DNA of 64,000 nt from JBFLYH01 sp964630235 (GTDB lineage Bacteria; Oederibacteriota; JAAXVQ01; JAUVAV01): positions 1,123,145 to 1,187,144 of the forward strand of contig CAZVUO010000001.1 in NCBI GenBank assembly GCA_964630235.1, given 5' to 3'. The notes beneath the pieces were generated by a model. It saw only the letters and a list, made by a program, of their open reading frames with translations, made no database searches and was not told the origin of the DNA. The number at the start of each line of letters is the position of its first letter. The stretch's first letter is position 1. The position numbers and the translations under genes are program-made. Of this stretch, positions 51,663-59,076 are shown piece after piece.

Positions 51663-51699
51663 CTGGATACCGGCTTTCGCCGGTATGACAGCTTTTTTT
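51663..51699. repeat. 17-bp inverted repeat right copy with internal hairpin and T tract
   Basis: ctggataccggctttcg (51663-51679) matches the left copy in reverse. On its own, ataccggc/gccggtat (51667-51674, 51679-51686) folds around TTTC, and seven T at 51693-51699 follow, so it may also end transcription of the upstream gene. CTGGATACCGGC...GCCGGTATGAC is a style of dispersed intergenic repeat. Confidence 0.7.
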
Positions 51700-51985
51700 A
51701 GATCGTCACCCCGGCCCGAAGGGAGCCGGGGTCCAGCCACGGTCTAGGGCCCCCCGTGCCCTTCGGCCGGGGGTGAATGTGAGATGGCGAAGTCGAACAT
51801 AGGACCCTAAAGAAGTGGGTCATTGCGAGCGATCGTAGGGAGCGAAGCAATCTTAAGACCGAGATTGCCGCGTCTCCCCTCGACAAGCTCGGGGAGCCTC
51901 GCAATGACGACCTTAAAATGAGACTTCGCCCGGTTTGGGTTTGGTACCCCGGGATTTGCCCGGGGGGCCCCATTGTTCCATTGCT
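51700..51985. repeat. cluster of intergenic palindromes including CATTGCGAG-type copy 2
   Basis: This gap has no gene. It holds a hairpin accccggc/gccggggt (51708-51732), a GC-rich stretch with further GGCCGGGG words, and a palindromic element from tcattgcgag (51820-51829) to ctcgcaatga (51898-51907), related to 35582-35663. The CATTGCGAG element includes GAAGCAATCTT and GAGATTGCC words, as in copy 1. Confidence 0.75.
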
Positions 51986-52008
51986 TGATTTTCAAAAAGT
52001 TGTACAAT
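51981..52008 (+). promoter_or_regulatory. promoter directly abutting a glycosyltransferase start
   Basis: TTGCTT at 51981-51986 and TACAAT at 52003-52008 with a 16-bp spacer. Transcription would begin at about 52015, next to ATG at 52016, so the mRNA may be leaderless; no ribosome-binding site is seen. Confidence 0.45.
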
Positions 52009-52015
52009 CCTCCCC

Positions 52016-53341
52016 ATGCCTCCCGTTCCGCCTGTCATTGACCGCTATCTTCATTCCAATCCCTGGGCCTCGACCCTGGAGGAGCGGCTGCCCGATCCGA
52101 GATCAGGTTTGAAATTGTGCGTGGTGATCCCCAGCCTGGCTGAAAGCCAAGATCTCCCCGCGGTCCTGGATTCCCTGATCCACAGCCGGCGCTTGGATGA
52201 ATGCGAAGTGGTGGTGCTGGTCAATCAGGGGGAAAACGCTCCGGCGGAAATCACCCGCGATAACCGCGCGACGATGGAGCTACGGGCGGTTTACGCCGCG
52301 TCGCCCGTTCCCGTCCATTTCGTGGACCGCTTTTCTCGGGGCCGAAGTCTGCCCGCGAAGCAGGCGGGCGTGGGCCTGGCGCGCCGCCTGGGATTGGACC
52401 TGGGTTTGGACCGCCTGGTCCGGGCCGGACAGGTCGAACGCAGCTGCCTGGCGTGCCTGGACGCGGACTCGCCCGTGGGGCCCGGATACCTGGACGCTCT
52501 ACTGGAAGCGTTTGACAGGGAAGACCAGCCGCCGGCCGTGATTTGCGCCTATGCGCATCCCATGCCCGCCGAGGAAGCGCTGCGGCTGCCCATCGTGGCC
52601 TATGAGCTTTGGCTGCGATACCTCGTGGCGGGATTCGCTGTTGCGGGTTCGATCTTCGCCTTTCCGGCGGTCGGTTCCTGCACGGTCGTGTCGGCCGCGG
52701 CCTATGCGCGGGTCCGGGGCATGGAACCCCGCCGGGCTGCCGAGGATTTTCATTTTCTGCGGAAGCTGGCCAAATTAAACGGTCTGCGGCCTCTGGACAC
52801 GCTCCCGGGCGCGCGGGTTTTTCCCGCGGCGCGCATTTCAGACCGCGTGCCGTTTGGGACGGGCCGCGCCATGCAGCGCAGCGCGGCCGAGGGGCAGGGA
52901 ACGTATCTGCGGGTCGAGCCGCCGGAGGTCTTTTTGGAAGTGGCCGAGTTTTTCCGCCGGGCGCCGGAAGCGTTCTCGCGGCCCGCGGCCTGGCGCGGGC
53001 TGCCCCGGCGTCTGGAAGATTTTCTCGGACGTGAAGGCGCCTGGCCCGTCTTCGAAAAGTTCCGCGCGCTCTATCCCGGCTCGCAACACTTCACCTTGGC
53101 CGTGCAGCACTGGTTCGACAGCCTGAAGATCGTCCGTTACGCCAATGCAGTCTCACGCCAGCAGGGCAGAATCTGGGCGTTCCAGGCGTGGAAGGCCGTG
53201 CTGCAGGCGCTGGGACAATGGGAGGCCGCGGCGGACCTCCCCCTGCCTGTGGACGGGTGCCAGGACCTGGTCCTGCTTGCGTCGTGGTTGGAAGCCGTGA
53301 GGAAATTGCAGGATACCGTGGCCGGGGATGGTATATACTGA
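52016..53341 (+). CDS. GT2-family glycosyltransferase
   Basis: The 441-residue product has the GT-A opening LKLCVVIPSLAESQDLPAVLDSL, a metal-binding LDADSP (DxD type), a membrane-like segment YLVAGFAVAGSIFAFPAVG and the AEDFHFLRKL acceptor-site motif (EDxxF). This layout fits an inverting GT2 enzyme; donor and acceptor sugars are unknown. The C-terminal 180 residues are helical and unassigned. The start ATG at 52016 lacks a ribosome-binding site but a promoter -10 ends eight bases upstream. Confidence 0.82.
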   Translation: MPPVPPVIDRYLHSNPWASTLEERLPDPRSGLKLCVVIPSLAESQDLPAVLDSLIHSRRLDECEVVVLVNQGENAPAEITRDNRATMELRAVYAASPVPVHFVDRFSRGRSLPAKQAGVGLARRLGLDLGLDRLVRAGQVERSCLACLDADSPVGPGYLDALLEAFDREDQPPAVICAYAHPMPAEEALRLPIVAYELWLRYLVAGFAVAGSIFAFPAVGSCTVVSAAAYARVRGMEPRRAAEDFHFLRKLAKLNGLRPLDTLPGARVFPAARISDRVPFGTGRAMQRSAAEGQGTYLRVEPPEVFLEVAEFFRRAPEAFSRPAAWRGLPRRLEDFLGREGAWPVFEKFRALYPGSQHFTLAVQHWFDSLKIVRYANAVSRQQGRIWAFQAWKAVLQALGQWEAAADLPLPVDGCQDLVLLASWLEAVRKLQDTVAGDGIY

Positions 53342-53370
53342 AGGCTACCACGTGAAAGAGAGCGGTAATC

Positions 53371-53895
53371 ATGGTTGGTGATTTTGGCTGGCAAGACCGG
53401 TTGATGACCGCGGTCGCGCTGTTCCTGATCCCCTTGCTGTGGTGGCTGGCGCTGGGAGGGATACTGCTGGCGGGTCTGCATTTCGGCCTGCGCGCCAGCA
53501 TCTGGACACTGAGCGTAGGCCTGGTACTGCTGTCGGGATATGGGTGGTTGTTTCTGTACTGGCTGGTCAGTCTGGACCGGCGCCAGGTCGTCAACGATCT
53601 GGAAAGCCTTCCCCAGCGGCCCGCTTACCATGATCTTTACGCGCTGCGCGTCAGGGAACAACAGGACTGGTCGCGCGCGCTCGGGCGCTGGGACTGGCTG
53701 CGGCTCCAAATGTGGGCCGTGCCCGTGCTGGCCGCTGCCGGTTTCGGCCTGCTGATCGGCCTGCTGGCGCTGCTGCGCGTCGTGTCGCTGGACGGGATCG
53801 AGGCCGGCCTCTGGTCCGCCGGGCTGGGGCTTTCCGCCGCGGACCTGTATCTGACCCGGGCCTTTCAGGATTTGCGTCACACTTTGGGGAATTGA
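53371..53895 (+). CDS. four-span integral membrane protein of unknown function
   Basis: A 174-residue product with two hydrophobic pairs: residues about 12-65 (LFLIPLLWWLALGGILLAG, then LSVGLVLLSGYGWLFLYWLV) and about 115-150, joined by a charged loop with YHDLYALRVREQQDWSRAL. No family is recognised. It begins 29 bases after the glycosyltransferase stop and probably shares its transcript. Confidence 0.75.
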   Translation: MVGDFGWQDRLMTAVALFLIPLLWWLALGGILLAGLHFGLRASIWTLSVGLVLLSGYGWLFLYWLVSLDRRQVVNDLESLPQRPAYHDLYALRVREQQDWSRALGRWDWLRLQMWAVPVLAAAGFGLLIGLLALLRVVSLDGIEAGLWSAGLGLSAADLYLTRAFQDLRHTLGN

Positions 53896-54001
53896 TCTTG
53901 CGGCGGCCACGGCTTGTACGTTTTCCGCGCGGGGTTGAACCGGGTGAGATTTTTCGGGGTCAAAACCAGAGAAAAAACCAGTTTAAACGCTTGGAGACTC
54001 C

Positions 54002-54679
54002 ATGAATATCCAATTTTGGATCGCCGAACACGCGGACGCGATATTCTACGGAGTGTTCGCGGCGTTGCTCCTGGCGGAGATCGCGCTCCGGCTGGTATGG
54101 AAGGTGAGCAAGACGCATCGGGCGCTGGAATACGTGGATTCCGGTTTCATCGCCATCGTGCTGGCTTTCCTGATCCGCTCGTTTTTCATCCAGACGTTCA
54201 TCATTCCTTCGGGTTCCATGGAAACCACTCTGCTGATCCGGGATCAAATCCTGGTCAACAAACTCTCCTATGGCGTGCGCCTGCCATTTTCCCACCGCCT
54301 GCTGTTTCCGGGGAGGGACCTGCGCCGGGGCGAGATCGTGGTGTTCCGCTATCCCCGGAACCCGAAGCATAAATACGTCAAACGCTGTCTCGGCCTGCCG
54401 GGGGACCGGATCGAAATGCGGAACAAAGTGCTCTATGTGAACAACCGGCCGGTGGAGGAACCCTATGTCATTCACCGCGACCAAAAGGTCCAGACCTGGC
54501 CTTTTTCACGGGATAATTTTGGGCCGGTGACCGTGCCGGAAGATCACTTTTTCATGCTGGGGGACAACCGCGACGAATCGGCGGATTCACGCTACTGGGG
54601 TTTTTTGCAGAAAGGCATGATCGAGGGACGGGCCCTGGCCGTGTACTGGCCGCTGAACCGCTGGCAGGTCATCCGCTAA
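54002..54679 (+). CDS. lepB: signal peptidase I
   Basis: SPase I removes signal peptides from exported proteins at the membrane. The 225-residue product has two N-terminal spans, catalytic serine in PSGSMETT (S72), catalytic lysine in KYVKRCLGLPGDRIE (K127) and the late GDNRDESADSRYWGF block. All boxes B to E are present. ATG at 54002 follows a weak GGAG. It is followed by a bidirectional terminator hairpin and a convergent gene. Confidence 0.95.
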   Translation: MNIQFWIAEHADAIFYGVFAALLLAEIALRLVWKVSKTHRALEYVDSGFIAIVLAFLIRSFFIQTFIIPSGSMETTLLIRDQILVNKLSYGVRLPFSHRLLFPGRDLRRGEIVVFRYPRNPKHKYVKRCLGLPGDRIEMRNKVLYVNNRPVEEPYVIHRDQKVQTWPFSRDNFGPVTVPEDHFFMLGDNRDESADSRYWGFLQKGMIEGRALAVYWPLNRWQVIR

Positions 54680-54749
54680 CCGACGGCTGAAGAATGGATT
54701 GTCCTGACAAGACGTGACCCCCCCCGCGATGTTCCGCTGGCAGCCTGTT

Positions 54750-54777
54750 GCCCCGAAAAAGAGCGGCTTTTCGGGGC
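54750..54777. terminator. bidirectional terminator between convergent genes
   Basis: gccccgaaaa (54750-54759) pairs with ttttcggggc (54768-54777). The A and T tracts are inside the arms, so each strand reads a GC stem with a U run. It separates lepB (plus) from the membrane/TPR gene (minus). Confidence 0.65.
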
Positions 54778-54787
54778 GCCGGCCGCC

Positions 54788-56694
54788 TTACTCCCACTTG
54801 CCCAGCGCCTGATCCAGCAGCTTGAGGATCTCCCGCTGATGCTCGGGTTTGGGCCGCAGGGACAAGGACTTCCGCAGGACTTGCTCCGCTTCACCCCGCC
54901 GCCCCTGTCTCATCGCGATCAAGCCCAGATTGTAATACGCCGTGTACAGGGACGGATCCAGCGCCAGCGCCTCCCGGAACCGTTCGGCCGCTTCGTCATT
55001 CTGGTTGCGGTTGAGATGGATTTGGCCTTCGAAGAACGGCGGCAGGTAGGAGGCGGGCGCCGCGGCGCGGGCGCGCCGGATTTCCTGCAGGGTCAGGTCC
55101 AGATCCGACAGCAGGAAATGGTACGGCGAAGGTTTCCAGGGCGTGACCGCGCGGTATTCGAACTGGTCAATCAAGGGCTGGTTCGGGCCGCCCCGTCTCA
55201 CGTAAACATGGCAGAGATGATCCCAATACACCAACGCCCACTGGCCCGATTCCACCAGCCGTGAAAAAAGTTTCAGGTGATTTTCGTGCCCGGTGGGATC
55301 TTCGCTGTAGGATAAAATCCCCTGAATGCCGTATTCGTCCAGCAGGGCCAAACACCGGCGGGGGTCGCCGGTGCTGATGCGGATGTAGTCGTCGAATACC
55401 TTGCCGCCGAACATCATCAGGCGTCCGTCAATAAACACCTGCATTTTGCCGTGGGTCTCCCACCCGAGGTATCCGCTCCAGGCCATGGGCGCGAACCAGC
55501 GTCCCTGACAAGGCTGCTGTTTCATCCAGGCCACGCCTGCCTTGGGGTAGTAATCCCGGAGTTCGCTCAAGTCGGCGGCCCGGCCCAGCAGGGCCGCGGC
55601 GGCCAGCAGGAGCAGGGCCGCTCCGGCGCCAATCAGCCACGTCCATTGCGGAAGCGGGGGCAAAAGTTTGCGGCCCGCCGCGGGCAGCCAAGCGCGTGCC
55701 TGGCTTACGGTGGCCGGCAGCGCCGCGAGGACAAAGAGCGGAATGTGGCGGTAAGACTGGACCGCGAGATAAGAGAAGACCGCCAGGGGCAGCAGGTCCG
55801 ACAGCCGCCAGCGGCGCCAGCCCGCGATCTGGACCAGCCACACGGCGGCCAGCAGCAGGAAAAAATCCCAGTGTTTGCCGAGCTGGGGGGAATTCCATTC
55901 GGAGATGAACATGGCAAACGCCTCGGACCCGACGTGCTGAAACACATAGGTGTAAATCCCGAAACCCAGGGGATTCAGGGCGCCGGTTAAAAATGCCGCG
56001 GCCGAGGCCAGGCCGAGGGCCTGGAAGCGGACCGCGGCGCCGGCATCGCGGGACGACCGGACGAGGGTTGCGCCGTCCTCGGCCAGGTGGGCGCCGAGCA
56101 GGACGAAGAGCACGATGAATCCGGGGTGCAGGTTCGCCCACAGCGGAGCCAGGGCCGGCAGCCACCAGAGCCGGCGCAGGGAGGGGGCGGAGCGGAACCG
56201 TTCCAGCAGCCACATGGCGAGCGCCAGGAACAGGTAGGTGAACACGTACGGCCGTTCGCGGAAAAAAACAGGAGCGTGGGTAGAAACTGCACGCCGACGG
56301 CCGCGCCGGCCGCGACCGCCAGATTGGGCCAGCGCCGGTACAACAGGAGACCCAGCAAACCAAATGTCAGGGTCATGGCCAGGGCTTTGGCGAGAATCAG
56401 CGCGCGGGGTCCTCCCAGCTGCCACAGCCCATAAAGTCCCACGGAAAACAGCACTTCAATTTTATCCATGGCTTTGTCCGGCACGGTGTAGGCAAAAGGC
56501 TCGGCGCCCATTTCCAATCCGGTCTCCACCCAGTACCGCCCGTCCCGCATATGCATATAAATGTCCGGGTCCGCCAGGGGATGCACGTGCAGGCCGAAGG
56601 AGAGCGCCGCGGCGCAGATCAGGAAAACGGTTTTGGCGCCGCTCCAGGACTGGGCGCCCCGGTCCGCTCGGCCGGCCGGAGGAGAAGACGTCAT
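54788..56694 (-). CDS. polytopic membrane protein with C-terminal TPRs, split by a frameshift
   Basis: Two overlapping minus-strand frames together make one protein of about 635 residues. The N-terminal part (from ATG at 56694) has DPDIYMHMRDGRYWVETG and AYTVPDKAMDKIEVLFS, a pattern common in GT-C-like membrane proteins; after FLPTLLFF the frame must shift at a run of seven T (56262-56268) to continue as RERPYVFTYLFLALAMWLLERF. About nine spans follow, with LNPLGFGIYTYV and ISEWNSP, then a soluble part and two or three TPRs (EAAERFREALALDP, AEQVLRKSLSLRP). Function is unknown, possibly glycosyl transfer. It may be a pseudogene, a sequencing error or a slippage site. Confidence 0.75.
56262..56268 (-). 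other. homopolymer at the frame change of the membrane/TPR gene
   Basis: Seven A on the plus strand (seven T in the coding strand). Eight T would join the two conserved frames as LFFFRERP. Homopolymers of this length are prone to sequencing errors and to transcriptional slippage. Confidence 0.7.
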
Positions 56695-56781
56695 GCCGTC
56701 ACCTCGGAAATGGGCTGGGATGCCTACATTATAATGGAATTCAGCCGGTCATGCCGGGCTTTTTGCGTCCGGCAAAAGCCG

Positions 56782-56810
56782 TTGACTAATTGAGAGGCGT
56801 TGGTTAAACT
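56782..56810 (+). promoter_or_regulatory. promoter of the GH42-GH65 operon
   Basis: TTGACT at 56782-56787 and TAAACT at 56805-56810 with a 17-bp spacer, in the divergent region between the minus-strand membrane gene and the GH42 gene. Confidence 0.6.
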
Positions 56811-56829
56811 GTGAAGCGTTTTTTCCCCT

Positions 56830-56853
56830 CCCTCCAGTTCTTGGAGGGTTTTT
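56830..56853 (+). terminator. terminator-like hairpin at the 5' end of the GH42 transcript
   Basis: ccctcca (56830-56836) and tggaggg (56842-56848) form a 7-bp stem followed by five T. It lies only about 13 bases after the expected transcription start and 42 bases before the ATG. It may be a 5' stabilising stem or an attenuator. Confidence 0.5.
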
Positions 56854-56894
56854 CATTCCTGGGCAAAACGGTCAAGGACAGAAAGGACCTGGGC

Positions 56895-59039
56895 ATGGCC
56901 AACCCGCCAGATTACCTCCCCTGCGGCGCGCACTATTACCGGCCGCCGTCCCCGCTGCCCACGGAATGGGAAAAAGACTTGCGGGAGATGAAGGCCCGCG
57001 GCTTCACCTTCGTTCAGTACTGGGCCATGTGGCGCTGGCAGAATCCGGATGAGGGTGTTTACCAGTTTGCGGAGCTGGACCGCCTGATGGATCTGGCCGG
57101 CCGCGAGGGCCTCAAAGTCGGGTTGTCCCTCAAACACGACAGCGCGCCCGCGTGGGTGGTCCAAAAATATCCGGAAGCCGCGCTGCGGACCGTACGGGGC
57201 AGGACGCTGGGACCGCAGGATACGCCGTGCCGGCAGATCGGCGGGGTGGGCGGCGCCTGCATCAACCACGAGGCCAGCGCGAAGATCAAACTGGCGTTTG
57301 TCCGCGAGACCGTGAGGCGTTTTCGCAAGCACCCGGCCCTGGCCGTGTGGAACAGCTGGGGCGAGCCGGACTTGGGACAGTCGTTGTACCGGGTCGTGGG
57401 CCGCACCGAGGCCAATCTGGACCATCTCACCTGCTATTGCGACGCCTGCCGGGCGAAATTCCTGCCCTGGCTGACCGGCCGCTACCGGGAGATCGGCGAC
57501 CTGAACGCGGCCTGGTCGAAAAATTACCGCGGCTGGCAGGACGTGGAGGTGCCCGTCTCCCGGGACACGTTTGTGCCCATGACCGACTGGCGCCATTTTC
57601 ATATCGACCGCATGGACCAGGTCAACCGGGACCTGATGGACGCGGTCCGCGCCGAGGACGCCGACCATCCGGTCATGATCCACACGCCCTCCCCGAAGTA
57701 TTTCGACCTGATGTCCACGGCCGTGGATATCTGGAAAATGGCCGAGCCGGGCGACCTGCACGGAACCACCCTGACGGACGATCCGTTTGCCTGCGATCTG
57801 ATCCGCAGCGCGGCCAAAGGCAAGCCCGTTTGGAATATGGAGATCCACGCGACCCCGGGCATGTCCATGGTTTTCCCCTACGCGCCTTCGGCGCGGGATA
57901 TCAAAGCCTTCACCTTCGTGCCCCTGGCCGCGGGGTTCACCGGCTTCCACTACTGGCAGTACCGGCCGGAACTACTGGGCCGCGAAGCGCCGGCCTGGGG
58001 TCTGACCAAACCGGACGGCTCCGAGACGCCGTGGCTGCGCGAAATAGAAAATAACTTCCGTCTGCTGACCGCCAACCAGGAGCGGATTTTGCGCATGCGC
58101 CGGCAGAAGGCGGACATCGCGCTGCTGTGGTCGCCGGATTGCCAGCTGTTTTCCTGGAACTCGTACGGTTCGGAATATTTCTACTACGATTCGCTCCAGG
58201 GTTTGCACGCGGCGCTGTACGAGCAGTCCGCGGTCATGGACCTGCTGCATCCCCGGGAAATCGCGGCCGGCCTGCTGGCCGGCTATAAAGTCCTGATCCT
58301 GGCCATGCCCATGTACCTGGAACCGGAACTGCTGGGCCCCATCCGGGAGTGGGTGGAAGCGGGCGGCACGCTGATCGCGGAAAGCCACTGGGGCGCCGTG
58401 AATCCCCGGGATGGGCGGTGGCAGACCGCCATTCCCGGCTTCGGCTTCCACGAGGTCTTCGGCTGCCGGCAGGACCTGGTGCGCGCCCGCCGGGACTGGA
58501 ACAATGAACGGGCCGAGCTGCTGATCAGGCGGGAACTGCCCGGCCTTTCGGCCGGCCAGACCGTGCGCGGCATGATTTGCGAGGAAACCCTGATTCCGGC
58601 CAAGGGCGCCGAAGTGCTGGCGGAATTCGCCGCCGGCGGTGAAGCGGCCGTGGTCCGGAACGGATTCGGGAAGGGGCAGGCCGTTTATATCGGCACGTTC
58701 CTGGGACACGACATCTGGAAGAACCGCGGGGAGAACGAAATGCAGTTGCTGCGCGGCCTGGTGGAACTGGCCCCGCTGGCCGCCCAGGCGAGGGCCCGCG
58801 GCGGGCGGGTGCGGGCTGACCTCCTGACCGACGAGCAAGGCGGCTGGCTCCTGGTTTCCAATCTCGACAAGAAGCACCCGGCCGAACCCCACGTGTGGCT
58901 TCCCCGGCCCGGGGCGGCCAGGCTGCGGGAATTTTTTTCGGGCGAGGAGATCAGCCTGGAGTCGGACGCCGGGGGCGTGCGGGCCAGCATCGCGCTGGCG
59001 GAAGGGGAAATCAAGGTTTTTGATGTGCTGACGCGATAA
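56895..59039 (+). CDS. GH42-family beta-galactosidase-like glycoside hydrolase
   Basis: The 714-residue product fits GH42: a TIM barrel with WEKDLREMKARGFTFVQYW, the acid/base glutamate in NSWGEPDL (E157), a cysteine cluster CYCDAC (180-185) with KFLPWL that binds zinc in this family, and nucleophile glutamate in WNMEIHATPG (E316). A trimerisation-like domain with AGYKVLILAMPMYLEPE and a beta domain follow. Usual substrates are beta-galactosides; here they are unproven. ATG at 56895 with AAGGA seven bases upstream is preferred to GTG at 56811, which would put the leader hairpin into the coding region. The GH65 fusion gene follows after 37 bases. Confidence 0.85.
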   Translation: MANPPDYLPCGAHYYRPPSPLPTEWEKDLREMKARGFTFVQYWAMWRWQNPDEGVYQFAELDRLMDLAGREGLKVGLSLKHDSAPAWVVQKYPEAALRTVRGRTLGPQDTPCRQIGGVGGACINHEASAKIKLAFVRETVRRFRKHPALAVWNSWGEPDLGQSLYRVVGRTEANLDHLTCYCDACRAKFLPWLTGRYREIGDLNAAWSKNYRGWQDVEVPVSRDTFVPMTDWRHFHIDRMDQVNRDLMDAVRAEDADHPVMIHTPSPKYFDLMSTAVDIWKMAEPGDLHGTTLTDDPFACDLIRSAAKGKPVWNMEIHATPGMSMVFPYAPSARDIKAFTFVPLAAGFTGFHYWQYRPELLGREAPAWGLTKPDGSETPWLREIENNFRLLTANQERILRMRRQKADIALLWSPDCQLFSWNSYGSEYFYYDSLQGLHAALYEQSAVMDLLHPREIAAGLLAGYKVLILAMPMYLEPELLGPIREWVEAGGTLIAESHWGAVNPRDGRWQTAIPGFGFHEVFGCRQDLVRARRDWNNERAELLIRRELPGLSAGQTVRGMICEETLIPAKGAEVLAEFAAGGEAAVVRNGFGKGQAVYIGTFLGHDIWKNRGENEMQLLRGLVELAPLAAQARARGGRVRADLLTDEQGGWLLVSNLDKKHPAEPHVWLPRPGAARLREFFSGEEISLESDAGGVRASIALAEGEIKVFDVLTR

Positions 59040-59076
59040 CCGCGTCGGAGCAACTTATCCAAGGAGTAACCTGACC

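Noticed and set aside
53914..54372. Open frame overlapping the start of lepB in another frame
   Set aside because: No ribosome-binding site or motif; lepB is certain in the overlapping frame.
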